Both the position numbers and the translations under genes were made by a program. This document shows, in pieces, positions 21,190-31,119 of a stretch of 64,000 bases of DNA (position 1 is the stretch's first letter; every line of letters starts with the position of its first letter). The notes beneath the pieces are model-generated. The model ran no database searches. It saw only the letters and a list, made by a program, of their open reading frames with translations, and was not told where the DNA came from. This stretch comes from Sorex araneus (lineage: Eukaryota; Chordata; Mammalia; Eulipotyphla; Soricidae), in contig NC_073307.1 of assembly GCF_027595985.1 (NCBI RefSeq), positions 15,235,627 to 15,299,626 on the forward strand. The letters are read 5' to 3'.

Positions 21190-21310
21190 CGCGGGAACTG
21201 TTCCTCCGCGTTACCGATGAGGAAACCCAGGGGCAGAAGGGTTAAGTCACGACTGCGCCATCCCGTCTCTATCTCCCAGGCCCTACTGTGTGCCAGGTCC
21301 TGCTCTGACT
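21190..21310 (-). repeat. MIR
   Basis: ACCGATGAGGAAACCCAGGG then CCCTACTGTGTGCCAGGTCC. Confidence 0.55.
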
Positions 21311-21749
21311 TCGCAGGCTCTGAGCCACGTGGCCACTAGTGCTTCCTTCCGGGAGTTTTGGGACTGGGGTGGCCCTGGGGCTTGGCACTAGGCCGCCTTT
21401 GCTTCCCTTGGGCTCTCATCCACCCTCTCCGGCCCCGGTTCCTCCTCTCCTTTGCACTAGTAAACACTGTGAATAATAGATGGGGAGCCCCGGAGCACCC
21501 CCAGTCTAGGCTGACGCCTTGGACTGAGGAGACCAGATCTGTGCGCTGTGCTTTGGGCTCACCACGGTGTGTGGCCTGAGGGACACAGGGCAGGGACACA
21601 GAGCTGTAGTCTTCCCAGCCCCCGCCCCCACCCCGAGGAAAGCCCATCCTTCCCTAGGATGCCACCAAACCCTCTCAGGTGGGAAGTAGCCCCCTTACCT
21701 GGATTCCTCTCGCCTACCCAAGGAAAGGACCAGTCTGGGGCAGGAGGCC

Positions 21750-21815
21750 AAGGGTAGCTCTGTCACTGTCTCTGAGACTCAGTTTCCCCACATTCTCAAC
21801 TGGGGATCGCCCCGC
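21750..21815 (+). repeat. MIR fragment
   Basis: CTCTGAGACTCAGTTTCCCC is the MIR core. Confidence 0.6.
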
Positions 21816-21984
21816 TGATGTCTTTTCTTGGATCCTTGGAGAAGACGTTTCCAGCTAAGTCGACTGGAAAGCGTTTGGGCACTGGGCCAAGTGCTCAGTG
21901 AAAGGACTCGCTTCCTGGTGCTTTGGGACTCAAGGCTCCATCCAAGGATCCCAACCTTGCCCCTGAGAAGTGATGAGCCTGTCA

Positions 21985-22115
21985 GCACAAAGATGTTCCC
22001 TCATCTGTTTCCTCCACTGTTCAATACAGATAATAGTCTCTGCTGATTGTTGTGAGGAATACACGCAGATAAGTATTGGCACCGCGCCTGGCACGTTGAA
22101 ATCATGGCATAAAGT
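21985..22115 (+). repeat. MIR 3' part
   Basis: GATTGTTGTGAGGAATACAC and GCGCCTGGCACGTTGAAATC follow the MIR consensus order. Confidence 0.65.
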
Positions 22116-23280
22116 TCCTCTCATTTCCTCCCTAGGCTTGGAAAGAACCCCTAGGGGAGAGAGGGCAGCCTGGGTCATCTCCCCGGAGGAGGTCTTGCCT
22201 ATGGTTGCTGTAAACAGGTTTCTGGCTCTTTTGGACTCAGTCAGCACCCCTCCGGGGCAGACCCTCCGCAGAGGGCTGAGACGCAGGTGAGTCTGACTCT
22301 AGAGCCTACATCACAGCCAGTCTAAACCCTGCAAGGAATGAACGGCAAACGGGTCCTGTCGAGCAAGGGATGCGGAGTCCTGCTCGGAGACAGAACAAGG
22401 CCGACGGGGTTGCTGTACAGCTCCACAGCAGGACAGTGGGCCTCAGGAGGGCTGCTGGGCCCTAGCCCTCTAACACTAGGACTCAAGGGACCCCTGACTG
22501 ACCCGGCCTCAGTTTACCCATCAGGAGGAGACGGAGCCAGGGCATTGCCATGTGCTAGCCAGCTCTAGCCTGCGACCATCCTGTTTCACCTCAGCCAAAC
22601 ACATTGAGTCAATAGGATATTCTTTCCAGAAGCTGCAGGCAGCATTATGTTATCACTGTCAGATGTAGGGGGAGATAAGCAGAGTGGATCTTCTGGAGGA
22701 AGAATCAGTGATACCCCGGGGTTCTGATGCCCTGCGATACACACGCTCAGTACCCCTCACTGTCCGGGAGACATAACCTGCAGAAACAGAGAAGAAACAG
22801 AAATCTCCATCCCTTCCTGTCCCCCCCCTCATACGCTTTGTCTCCTCCAGGCCTGGGAGACACTAGTCAGGGTCAGGTCAGGCAGGGGTCAGAGCTAGAG
22901 GTCCTTCAGTGCTGACTCCAGCCGCACCAGCCCCCCACCCCACCACTACGCCAGTAGCCCCAGGCAGGGGGATCACAAATCAAAAGCCACGCTGGCATCT
23001 GGCAAGCGCTGCTCCCGGGGATTTTCCCACCCTGCCCTTCCAGAAGGTCTACCAGCAGCCCCAGGCTGCCTGCAGTAAGATGACACCCATCCTTGGGGAC
23101 CGGCTCTTCAGAGAAGGCCCTGGAGAGGACAGGCTGAGGGAGAGAGGGGGAAAGGCCACCCGGAAAGCACTCAGAGAGGAGAGCCTTAGAGCACAGCGGG
23201 GAACATCCTCTACACTGACTGGGCCAACCGGGAAAGACGGTTAGGCTCCTGTTTAGCTCAGCCCTCACTTACTCCTGCCT
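22116..23280. other. POU4F3 upstream flank, no gene seen
   Basis: Repeat-poor. A block near 22625-22685 (GCATTATGTTATCACTGTCA, CAGATG, GATAAG) is a weak regulatory candidate 2.3 kb upstream of the promoter. Confidence 0.4.
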
Positions 23281-23354
23281 CGCTCTGGAAACAGCACAAG
23301 TGCTCAACAATAAAGAAGTTGTGGCCATACACAACCGAATACTACTGAGCTCTT

Positions 23355-23604
23355 GTAGCACCGTAGCACTGTCATCCCATTGTTCATGGATTTGCTCGAA
23401 CGGGCACCAGTAACCTCTCCATTGTGAGACTTTGTTACTGTTTTTTGCATATCGAATCTGCCATGGGTAGCTTGCCAGGCTCTGCCGTGCCGGCGGGATA
23501 CTCTCAGTAAGCTTGCTGGGCTCTCCGAGAGGGACGGAGGAATTGAACCTGGGTTGGCCGCATGCAAGGCAAATGCCCTACCCGCTGTGCTATCGCTCCA
23601 GCAC
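23355..23604 (-). repeat. Type 2 SINE inserted in L1
   Basis: Duplication ACTGAGCTCTT/ACTCAGCTCTT at 23344 and 23605. RTE-like end reads CACCAGTAACCTCTCCATTG in this orientation. Confidence 0.93.
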
Positions 23605-23756
23605 ACTCAGCTCTTAAAAAAAAAAAAAAGAAATTTTGCAACCCACCACAACTTGCTTGTAACTGATGCTTATGCCTAGAACGGAGGGAATTGAGTGAGA
23701 GACAGGACCCACGTCGAATGATCTCACTCATATATGGAGTATAGAGAAATAAACCA

Positions 23757-23928
23757 GGGGCTGGAGTGATAGTACAGTGGGAAGGTTGCTTGCTTTGCAC
23801 ACACAACCATCCCAGGTTCAATTCCCAGCATCCCATTTGGTCCCCTGAGCACCACCAGGAGTAATTCCTGAGCACAGAGTCAGGAGTAACCACTGAGCAC
23901 TGCTGGATGTGGTCCAAAAAGAAACATA
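23757..23928 (+). repeat. SOR-type SINE in L1
   Basis: GGGCTGGAGTGATAGTACAG head. Body ends GGTCCAAAAAG with a short tail. Confidence 0.9.
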
Positions 23929-24069
23929 ATATGGGAATAAGCAATGGCCAATGAGAACAGATCTGCTTATAAAACTGAATTGCGGGAAGTTGACGCTTTG
24001 GTAGTGAGTATGATATACAGAGACATCGTATTCCTAGAGTGTTAATAATCACACTATTGAAAGTCATGG

Positions 24070-24324
24070 TAGCACTGTAGCACTGTCATCCCATTGTTTA
24101 TCAATTTGCTCAAGTGGGCACCAGTAATGTCTCCATTGTGAGACTTGTTGTTACTGTTTTTGGCATATCAAATAAGGCACAGGTGGCTTAGCTTGCTAGG
24201 CTCTGCCGTGCGGGCGGGATACTCTCAGTAGCTTGCCTGGCTCTCCTAGAGGGATGGAGGAATTGAACCCGGGTTGGCCTTGTACAAGGCAAACGCCCTA
24301 CCCGCTGTGCTATCACTCCAGTCT
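24070..24324 (-). repeat. Type 2 SINE
   Basis: Tail units GTAGCACT repeated at the left. Body and head complete to CTATCACTCCAGTCT. Confidence 0.92.
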
Positions 24325-24325
24325 A

Positions 24326-24416
24326 GGCCAGAAATGTAGGTCAGTGGTAGAGCATATGCCTTCCATGGGAGAGGCCCGAGGTTTGACACCCGGCACTGCA
24401 AAACCAAAAGTAAAGG
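24326..24416 (+). repeat. tRNA-headed SINE scrap of another kind
   Basis: GTAGGTCAGTGGTAGAGCAT and GGTTTGACACCCGGCACTGC resemble a tRNA-Ala-type head, unlike the SOR head. Similar scraps lie at 9195 and 56735. Confidence 0.4.
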
Positions 24417-24450
24417 ACACGTGAACACCCCCTACCCCTCAAACCACCAT

Positions 24451-24620
24451 GGGGCTGGAGCAATAGTATAGTGGGTAGGGCATTTGCCTTGCCCTTGGCC
24501 TACCCGGGTTCGATCCCTATCATCTCATATGGTCCCTCGAGCTTACCAGGAGTGATTCCTGAGCACAGAGCCAGGAGTAACCCCTGAGCATCACCAGGTA
24601 TGACCCCAAGACCTAAAAAA
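24451..24620 (+). repeat. SOR-type SINE
   Basis: Intact box B GGTTCGATCCC. Tail CCCCAAGACCTAAAAAAC. Confidence 0.92.
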
Positions 24621-24815
24621 CAGAAACAAAATCAGAAAAAAACAAAAACCAGCCCCTTCCCCCTTAGACGGGACCGCAAAATAGGTCTTGATCACAAGGA
24701 GTAAGGCCCTTAATAGACATCCATGATTCACACAAAGGGTCTGAGACCCTCAGCTTCACAGCCTCACTCCAGGCACTTCTCTCTGACATGACTGTTGGTG
24801 TTATACTCAACTTTT

Positions 24816-24996
24816 CTTTTTTTTCTTTTTTTTACTCTTTGGGTCACACCTGACGATGCACAGGGGTTACTCCTGGCTCTGCACTCCGGAATTACTCCTG
24901 ACAGTGTTCTGGGGACCATATGGGATGCCCGGAATCGAACCTGAGTCAGCCGTTTGCAAGGCAAACGCCTTACCTGCTCTGCTATAACTCCAGCCC
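24816..24996 (-). repeat. SOR-type SINE, full length
   Basis: Flanks TACTCAACTTTT and TACTGAACTTTC look like a decayed target duplication. Confidence 0.92.
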
Positions 24997-25264
24997 TGTA
25001 CTGAACTTTCAAGCAGTGGCCTAACATAAGTTTCGCCAAGACTAAGAGAGTTTTCTCTTATAGTCTTTTGCATCTTCTAAGCAGAAAATAGAATTAAATG
25101 CTCCCTGCTCGTTAAGATCCTTAGGGCTTTTTTAAGTCCAGAGTTTTTATCCCCACCCCCATTAATTCAACATCGTGATTTACAAAGTTGTTCATGATGA
25201 TTTTTCCCGGGCATTCAATATTGCAACACCAATCCCACCTTCCCTCCACCATCGTCTTCGAGAC

Positions 25265-25375
25265 CTTACTTAGGGCTTTCTTGAAAAATTTTTCTTTCTT
25301 AGTGGAGTCAGGGATTAAACCCAGGGCCTCACACATGGGCAGTCGGTGCTGGACCCCAGAGCCACCAGTTGGAAC
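25265..25375 (-). repeat. SINE head remnant
   Basis: GTCAGGGATTAAACCCAGGG then TGCTGGACCCCAGAGCC. Body lost. Confidence 0.4.
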
Positions 25376-25439
25376 CTGAGGATGGGGTTACAGACCCTGT
25401 ACTCACGGTCCAGACATCATCTGGCGCTTAATACAGTAA

Positions 25440-25617
25440 TTTCTGGGGGTGGCGGGCTGGGGGTCACACCTGGCAATGCTTGGAGTTACTCCTGGCTCTA
25501 CACTCAGGAATTCCTCCTGGCAGTGCTCAGGGGACCATATGGGATGCTGAGAATCGAACCCGGGTCGGCCGCATGCATGGCAAATGCCCTACCTACTATA
25601 CTATCGCTTCAGCACCC
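25440..25617 (-). repeat. SOR-type SINE
   Basis: GGGGTCACACCTGGCAATGC to CTATCGCTTCAGCACC. Confidence 0.92.
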
Positions 25618-25729
25618 TGAAAGGCTTCTTTTAAAGTAGTGTGTTAATAATATCAAAAAGTTGTCCTGAATCCAACAGATTGGATTTTCAGCAATAAGTA
25701 CTGATCTGATAGCTTAAACACTTAAAAAA

Positions 25730-25898
25730 AAATTTTTTTTTGCGTCACACCCAGCGATGCACAGGGGTTACGCCTGGCTCTGCACTCAGGAATTACTCCT
25801 GCCGGTGCTCGGGGGACCATATGGGATGCTGGGAATCAAACCCGGGTCTGCTGCGTGCATGGCAAATGCCCTCCCCGCTGTGCTATCGCTCTGGCCCC
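25730..25898 (-). repeat. SOR-type SINE
   Basis: Short T-tail, full body, head ends GCTATCGCTCTGGCCCC. Confidence 0.93.
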
Positions 25899-26069
25899 CT
25901 TGATACAGTCATTTACGTAGAACTAACAGCCGCCTGAGTGACGGTGGGTGGTGGGTCGCAAGGAGTAGTACTCCCTTGTGGACTGGCTCCTGGGTGCCGG
26001 GCCAGGCCGCGTGTTCCAGTGTTTTGTGCCAGGGATGCCGAATGCTTAGTCCGAGGACTTCCTCCTAGG

Positions 26070-26175
26070 ATCTCCCCTTTACAGGTGTGAGAACAAAGGC
26101 ACGGGGCCATGGAGGTGCCCAAGGCCATCAGCCACGCTTCCGAGGCTGGAACCCAAGTCTAAGGAGCCCAGGGTG
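26070..26175 (-). repeat. MIR
   Basis: TTTACAGGTGTGAGAACAAAGG then GGTGCCCAAGGCCATCAGCC and GGCTGGAACCCAAGTCT. Confidence 0.6.
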
Positions 26176-26870
26176 TAAGATTGGGCCACCAGAGGCGGGC
26201 AGAGGCACAGGGAAGTGGGCCGAGCCACCCTTCACTCCTCTCCCGGCCTGGGCCAGGCCCGCTTCCACTCGGGAGGTGCCCGGGCTGGCCCAGCTCCAGG
26301 CCGGCTTCCGGCGGAGGCCCCCCCGGGAGGGCCAGGAGGCGCCCCCCTCCCCACCGGCCCCTCTGGCCGCGCTCCACCAGCGGAGCCAGGGAGGGGTGCG
26401 GACTGGAACGGGAGACGGTGGGGCCGTGGCGGGGAGGCAGCTGGCGGGTGCGGGGCCAGGTGCCGGCCACCTCTTGCTCTCCTTTCTCTCGCTCTCTCTC
26501 TCCTTTCTCAAACTTCTCACATGTACCCGCCGCCTGCGCAGCTGCTGCCGCGACGCTGCTCGCCGCTGGCCTCGCATTGTCTGCGCGGGGCTCCGGGACG
26601 ATCCGAGCCGCCCAGAGGGACCCGAGGCCCCAAGCCAGGCGGGCGGCACGCGCAGCCCTTTCTGCCTCTTTCCCTCTTTCCCTCCCTCCCTCCCTCTCTC
26701 CCTCCCGGCAGGTCCCGGCCTCCTCCAGCTCTCATCTGTGAAATGCGGGAGCTGAGTAAAGGGGTGTCCAAGCCCTTGTCCGCCGCCCATGATTTCACGG
26801 CAGATGTGGGATCAGACAGACAGCGCCCACCCCCCACCGACTGCAACCCCTCCGTGATGCTTCAGTAAGG
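26175..26870. other. CpG-rich island upstream of POU4F3
   Basis: GC-rich segment with CpG clusters (GCTGCCGCGACGCTGC near 26543) and pyrimidine tracts near 26480-26520 and 26660-26705. It sits 5.8 kb upstream of the POU4F3 TATA box. Long frames on both strands look like low-complexity artefacts. A noncoding first exon is possible. Confidence 0.45.
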
Positions 26871-26897
26871 CGGGGGGTGTAGGAACCCCAGGGCAGG

Positions 26898-27045
26898 GCA
26901 GGGCAGGGCAGGAGAGATAATACAGTGGGTTGAGCGTTTGCCTTTCATGACCCGGATTCAACACCCAGCGTATCATAGACTCCCTTGAGCACCACCATGA
27001 GGAACCCCTGACCATCCCCGGGTACGACACACACAATAAAAAATA
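26898..27045 (+). repeat. Diverged SOR-type SINE after a GGGCA tandem repeat
   Basis: GGGCA is repeated about four times at 26890-26910. Head GAGATAATACAGTGGGTTGA. Tail ACACACAATAAAAAATAAA. Confidence 0.75.
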
Positions 27046-27332
27046 AAAGAAAATATAAAAGAACTCCAGGGCCCAGAGCTGGAGGTGGTTCAGCAGGCGC
27101 AGGGCCCAAAGGGGACCAGCCAGACCCTCCCACGGTCTGATTTCCCTGCTGGAGCAACCCTGAGTGAGCACTGAGCTGTGAGAAGCACTGAGCACTGTGG
27201 GTGTGTGTCTGGAGAAAAGGAGCAGTGTGGCCGTCTCTGGGCTGGTGTCGAGGAAGCAGGTCCTAAGCTTCTGGTAGGACTCGTGGTCCAGGTGGATGGA
27301 TTGTCTTCTCCATCTCATAGGGGCCCTACAGG

Positions 27333-27700
27333 GGGCTGGAGAGATGTGCAGGGCGGGGGGGCGGGGTTTAAGGTGGTCATCTTGCGGGGGCTGGAGCGAT
27401 AGCACAGCGGGTAGGGCGTTTGCCTTGCATGCCGCCGACCCGGGTTTGATTCCCAGCATCCCATATGGTCCCCTGAGCACCGCCAGGGGTAATTCCTGAG
27501 TGCATGAGCCAGGAGTAACCCCTGTGCATCGCCGGGTGTGACCCAAAAGGCAAAATAAATAAATAAATAAGGTGGTCATCTTGCATATGGCCTGGCCCGC
27601 CTCAGTTCAGGGTGGTCCCCTGAGCGTCACCAGGAGCAATCCCTGCGCACAGAGTGAGGAGCTAAGTCCTAAGCACAGTGGGTAGGCCCCAAGCCTGCTT
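27333..27700 (+). repeat. Old SINE split by a young SINE
   Basis: Left part GGGGCTGGAGAGATGTGCAG. Right part GGTGGTCCCCTGAGCGTCAC to GGTAGGCCCCAAGC. The copy at 27386-27567 interrupts it. Confidence 0.65.
27386..27567 (+). repeat. Young SOR-type SINE, full length
   Basis: 17-bp near-perfect duplication (AAGGTGGTCATCTTGC on both sides), perfect box A, and a (AAAT)n tail. High similarity to consensus suggests recent insertion. Confidence 0.96.
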
Positions 27701-27734
27701 CCTCAAAAACTAAGAGAAAAGAAACCACGGGGGT

Positions 27735-27880
27735 CCTAGAACATGGCCCATGGCCCACCCGGGTTCCAGCCCAGCACCTCATATGTCCCCCGAGAGTGAT
27801 CCCTGAGCATAGAGCCAGGAGTAAGCCCAGAGCACCTCCAGGGGTGCCCCACTACCCCCCCTTCCAAAAACAAATAAAGA
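27735..27880 (+). repeat. Diverged SOR-type SINE
   Basis: CACCCGGGTTCCAGCCCAGC and CATAGAGCCAGGAGTAAGCC. Confidence 0.7.
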
Positions 27881-28029
27881 AACCACAGGGTCCGAGAACT
27901 TAAAAAGTCCTCATGTCAGCCTTCCTCAGAGCAGAGCTGGCTGTCAGCTCTGCCATGACCACAGGATTTGGTCATCTCTCTCATCCAGGGGCATGTATGA
28001 TGCCTTTCAGCGGGCAAGAGGCGGCAGGC

Positions 28030-28110
28030 GGCACGCAAGAGACCCAACTTCAAACACAGAGATGGACACAACCTGCTATGTGACCATGGACAGTCACTCC
28101 CAGGCCCACT
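28030..28110 (+). repeat. MIR fragment
   Basis: CCTGCTATGTGACCATGGAC resembles the MIR segment GCTGTGTGACCTTGGGC. Confidence 0.5.
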
Positions 28111-28374
28111 CTGAGCACCCCATCACTTTCAGTGTCCCAGAGGCGCTCCTGGGAGCGGGCAGAGGACACAGGATCCCCAATGAGTGACCCCCCCAATTCT
28201 GACGAGTCTGCAGGAGATTCTGTTCTTCCTCTTCAGCCATGGGCTGTGGGGCCTGTCGCCTCTGCTTGGCTCATGGTAGGCTGGGGAGAAACAAGGTCTA
28301 CCAGGTCCTTGCTTCTAGAAACGTCGAGCCTGGCATTGCCTTCGTGTTTATAAAAGCCGTCCCCTTGCCCTTTC

Positions 28375-28450
28375 TGGATGGAAAAGGACACTGAGGCCCA
28401 GAGAGGTGAAGCCACTTGTCTGCCACAGTTGCTTCCTGAGCTCGTATCTG
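28375..28450 (-). repeat. MIR fragment
   Basis: GACACTGAGGCCCAGAGAGG followed by GTGAAGCCACTTGTCTGCC. Confidence 0.65.
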
Positions 28451-28529
28451 CCAAGCAACTGACACAATTGCCTGATCCACACAGGAGCTAAGTGTCCCAT
28501 AAGGCCACCCAGAATAAGAGACAGGGAGA

Positions 28530-28711
28530 GGGGCTGGAGCGATAGCACAGCGGGTAGGGCATTTGCCTTGCATGCCCCGCCGACCCAGGTTCGATTCCCG
28601 GCATCCCATATGGTCCCCTGAGCACCGCCAGGGGTAACTCCTGAGTGCAGACCAGGAGTAACCCCTGTGCATCGCCAGGTGTAACCCAAAAAGCAAAAAG
28701 AAAAAAAAAAG
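28530..28711 (+). repeat. SOR-type SINE, full length
   Basis: AGAGACAGGGAGAG flanks both ends (about 28517 and 28718). Confidence 0.95.
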
Positions 28712-28959
28712 AGAGAGAGACAGGGAGAGGTTTTGAGTTGGGGGTGGGCAGGGCGGGGGGGGGGTCTTTCCTCCAACACGAGGCAGCGTCCAGGAAAAGG
28801 AGGCATTTCATCCATTTCATGCCATTTCTTCACTTCCCCAAAGCCCTCGATGCAGATAAGAAGCAGAGCCTTTAACCACTCTATTAAAAAAAAAAAGATT
28901 AAAGAAAAAGAAATGTGAAAAAGAAAAAGAGGGAAAACAAGTGAAGGCTTGGCTCCCAT

Positions 28960-29200
28960 CAGGGGGGAAATCGGCGTCTTGTCGCCTAGCTCCATGCCCT
29001 GATTTATGATAAAAAATTTAGAGGAAATCATTTATATTTTAAGGGATCTAAATAGCTGCATGAAAGTTTTATCTAAAGTGCCACTGTATTTATAGGAAGT
29101 TCTTCCATGCTGGAGGTAATTAATAGATGTATAAATCGCAGGGCTCCGGGCTCCCCTGCCCGCAGGGCTGGATGGCATGCTGACCCGGGCTCTTGGGGGG
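28960..29200. promoter_or_regulatory. AT-rich conserved-looking noncoding block upstream of POU4F3
   Basis: A repeat-free stretch with homeodomain-type cores (GGTAATTAATAG near 29115) and low CpG, about 8.6 kb upstream of the TATA box. Surrounding DNA is full of SINEs while this block has none, consistent with constraint. I recall that roughly 8.5 kb of 5' DNA regulates mouse Pou4f3 in hair cells; assigning this block to that role is inference. Confidence 0.35.
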
Positions 29201-29654
29201 TCCCTGTGGAAAGCCGGGAGATGGAGACAGCGGAGAATAAGCCTCACCCCACTCCACCCCCACCCCCTCCCCTGCTCCTTTTATGAAGCCTTTGTGCAGA
29301 GCTCCGGGCTAATTCACATCACCAGTGCGTGCAGCTTCGGGCTACCAGTCCCAGCAGCCAAACTGAAATGCCCATCTAGAGTTATCAAGAAAGAGAAGCA
29401 AGAAAGCACACCCCAAAGAGGGACCCGAACCCCTTTTCTGATCAAAACCAGCGCCAGAGCATGCACGGCCTGACTGGCAGGCTTGCAACCAGGAGAGGTT
29501 CTGCACAGTGAAAGCCTGGGGTGCCTGCTCTCCATCCCTCCCGAGCCAGACTCCTGTTTCGCTCACTCTCTCCTTCTCTCTCTGTACCCCCTGCTTCGGA
29601 TGCCAGGCGCTTGTTTTGGAAAAGGAAGCCAGTTGCCGAGAGAGGGACAGCTCT
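29201..29654. other. Repeat-free upstream DNA, no gene seen
   Basis: SINE-free between two regulatory candidates. Short frames only. Confidence 0.4.
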
Positions 29655-29800
29655 CGGCTTACTTTAATTAAGGCTGTGAAATATTGATGGGGTTGGCGGC
29701 CTCAGAGGCCGCCACACCTTACCAGCCCGGAGAGAAGCCCAGGGAGGAAGCCCAGAGGGGCCAGATGGCTTCCCTTCAGAAACGCCACCAGATGCAGACA
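29655..29800. promoter_or_regulatory. Candidate distal enhancer with two CAGATG E-boxes
   Basis: GCCAGATGGC at 29760-29769 fits the ATOH1-type E-box pattern RMCAKMTGKY at every position. A second CAGATG lies at 29789-29794. TTAATTAAGG and an ATATTGATGG motif lie about 90 bp to the left. The region is repeat-free and about 9.4 kb upstream of the POU4F3 TATA box. ATOH1 is a known upstream activator of POU4F3; use of these sites is inference. Confidence 0.35.
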
Positions 29801-30150
29801 CAGACCCACGGAGGTGTCCCGGCCTGCCACCACCCCAGGTCCTGAATAATTCAGGTAGCTCCTGAATTGGAAAAGAAAAAAAGAAATTGGGGTTAGATCT
29901 CAAGGAGGCAGGAAAGGGGGGCTTCTGGGGCTCGAAGGGGACCCAGGCTTGCAGGCCAAGAGCCACCACTTGGTCTTGCCTCCTTCCTCGTGGCCTTCTG
30001 TGAAATCAGGCCGGACAGCTTCTCAGTTCGGATGTGGACTGGACAGACAGACTTCCCCATCTAAACACAGCACTCCTTTCTCTTCCTGAATCCCACTCAC
30101 ACCCCAGCAGGTGCCCAGGAAAAATGGTCCCATTCCCTTGTAAAGCCCTA
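29801..30150. other. Unassigned DNA, no gene seen
   Basis: No repeat or coding signature. Confidence 0.4.
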
Positions 30151-30178
30151 AACACACACGCACGCGCGCGCACATACA

Positions 30179-30211
<33 letters not shown>

Positions 30212-30212
30212 G
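30151..30212. repeat. (CA)n microsatellite
   Basis: CA run with CG and TACA interruptions. Confidence 0.95.
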
Positions 30213-30775
30213 CAATGTAATTTGATAGAAAAATTTTTGTTGTTGTTACCTTCTCAGTGGATGGCCAGCCCTACCCAGAAATCCTGAGGTTGGGGGACAA
30301 GAGAGAGGAGTAGGGAGATCAGGACTGGGGTTCTAGCAACCCTATTATTCACTTAAGCCAGGGCTATAGATACCACCCCCTTTCCTCTGGAGTGAGGCTC
30401 TTTAGCCCCTCTGTTCTGATAATGAACCAATGACAGGTGGGCACCTTAGAGTCTCCTACTTTATCCATTATCAAATTCGAGCTAAAGGATAAGTTTCTGT
30501 GCATAAAAGATAGATAAATGAATATGTGTATGAAAGGTATATAAATGCATGTGTGTATTAAATGCATATATGTACATGTATGCATATATAAAGGATATAA
30601 AAATACTTACATGTATGTGCATGTATATATAAAGGGCATATAAGTGCATATATGGACCATTTGACTTCCATATGCAAAGCAAGCACTCCACCTCTATAAG
30701 TCATCTCCTGAGTTTCAATATATCATAGGACAGAGAAAAATATTTATTTTATATTATTAAAAAACATAACAAGTG
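30213..30775. other. Unassigned DNA with TATA/ATGCAT-rich low complexity
   Basis: Near 30490-30660 many ATATAAATGCAT-like units occur. No gene. Confidence 0.45.
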
Positions 30776-30936
30776 GGGCTGGAGTGATAGCACAGTGAGT
30801 AGGGCGTTTGCCTTGCACGCGGCCGACCCGGGTTCGAATCCCAGCATCCCATATGGTCCCCTGAGCACCGCCAGGGGTGATTCCTGAGTGCATGAGCCAG
30901 GAGTGACCCCTGTGCATCGCCGGGTGTGACCCATAA

Positions 30937-30967
<31 letters not shown>
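30776..30967 (+). repeat. Young SOR-type SINE with long A-tail
   Basis: A-tail of about 30 or more and flanks AAAACATAACAAGT on both sides. Boxes A and B are nearly perfect. Among the youngest copies here. Confidence 0.96.
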
Positions 30968-30973
<6 letters not shown>

Positions 30974-31119
30974 ATAACAAGTATTTTCATATTCTATAAA
31001 ATTTATATGATTTATACAAAATGTTAAATAAAATATAGCAATTACTTGGCTTGCCCATAATTATATATGATTGTATATATTATATATTATTTATTTAAAT
31101 AAAATTATATGCAATTTAC

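Larger units (their letters stand above)
23285..24066 (+). repeat. L1 ORF2 end/3' UTR, interrupted by two SINEs
   Basis: ACCGAATACTACTGAGCTCTT is L1 ORF2 C-terminal coding sequence. It resumes after the first SINE with AAAAAAAAA and GAATGATCTCACTCATATAT. The second SINE sits at 23757. Confidence 0.75.

Noticed and set aside
25740..25937. Frames of about 60-80 codons reading GHTQRCTGVTPGSALRNY and similar
   Set aside because: Recurring translations of the SOR-type SINE, seen in dozens of places.
26087..26868. Long frames in the upstream CpG island
   Set aside because: Low-complexity Pro/Arg/Ser translations with no start context or conservation evidence.
30776..30860. tRNA gene suggested by box A and box B
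   Set aside because: This is the head of a dispersed SINE, as in all copies. The cloverleaf is incomplete and an A-tail follows the body.
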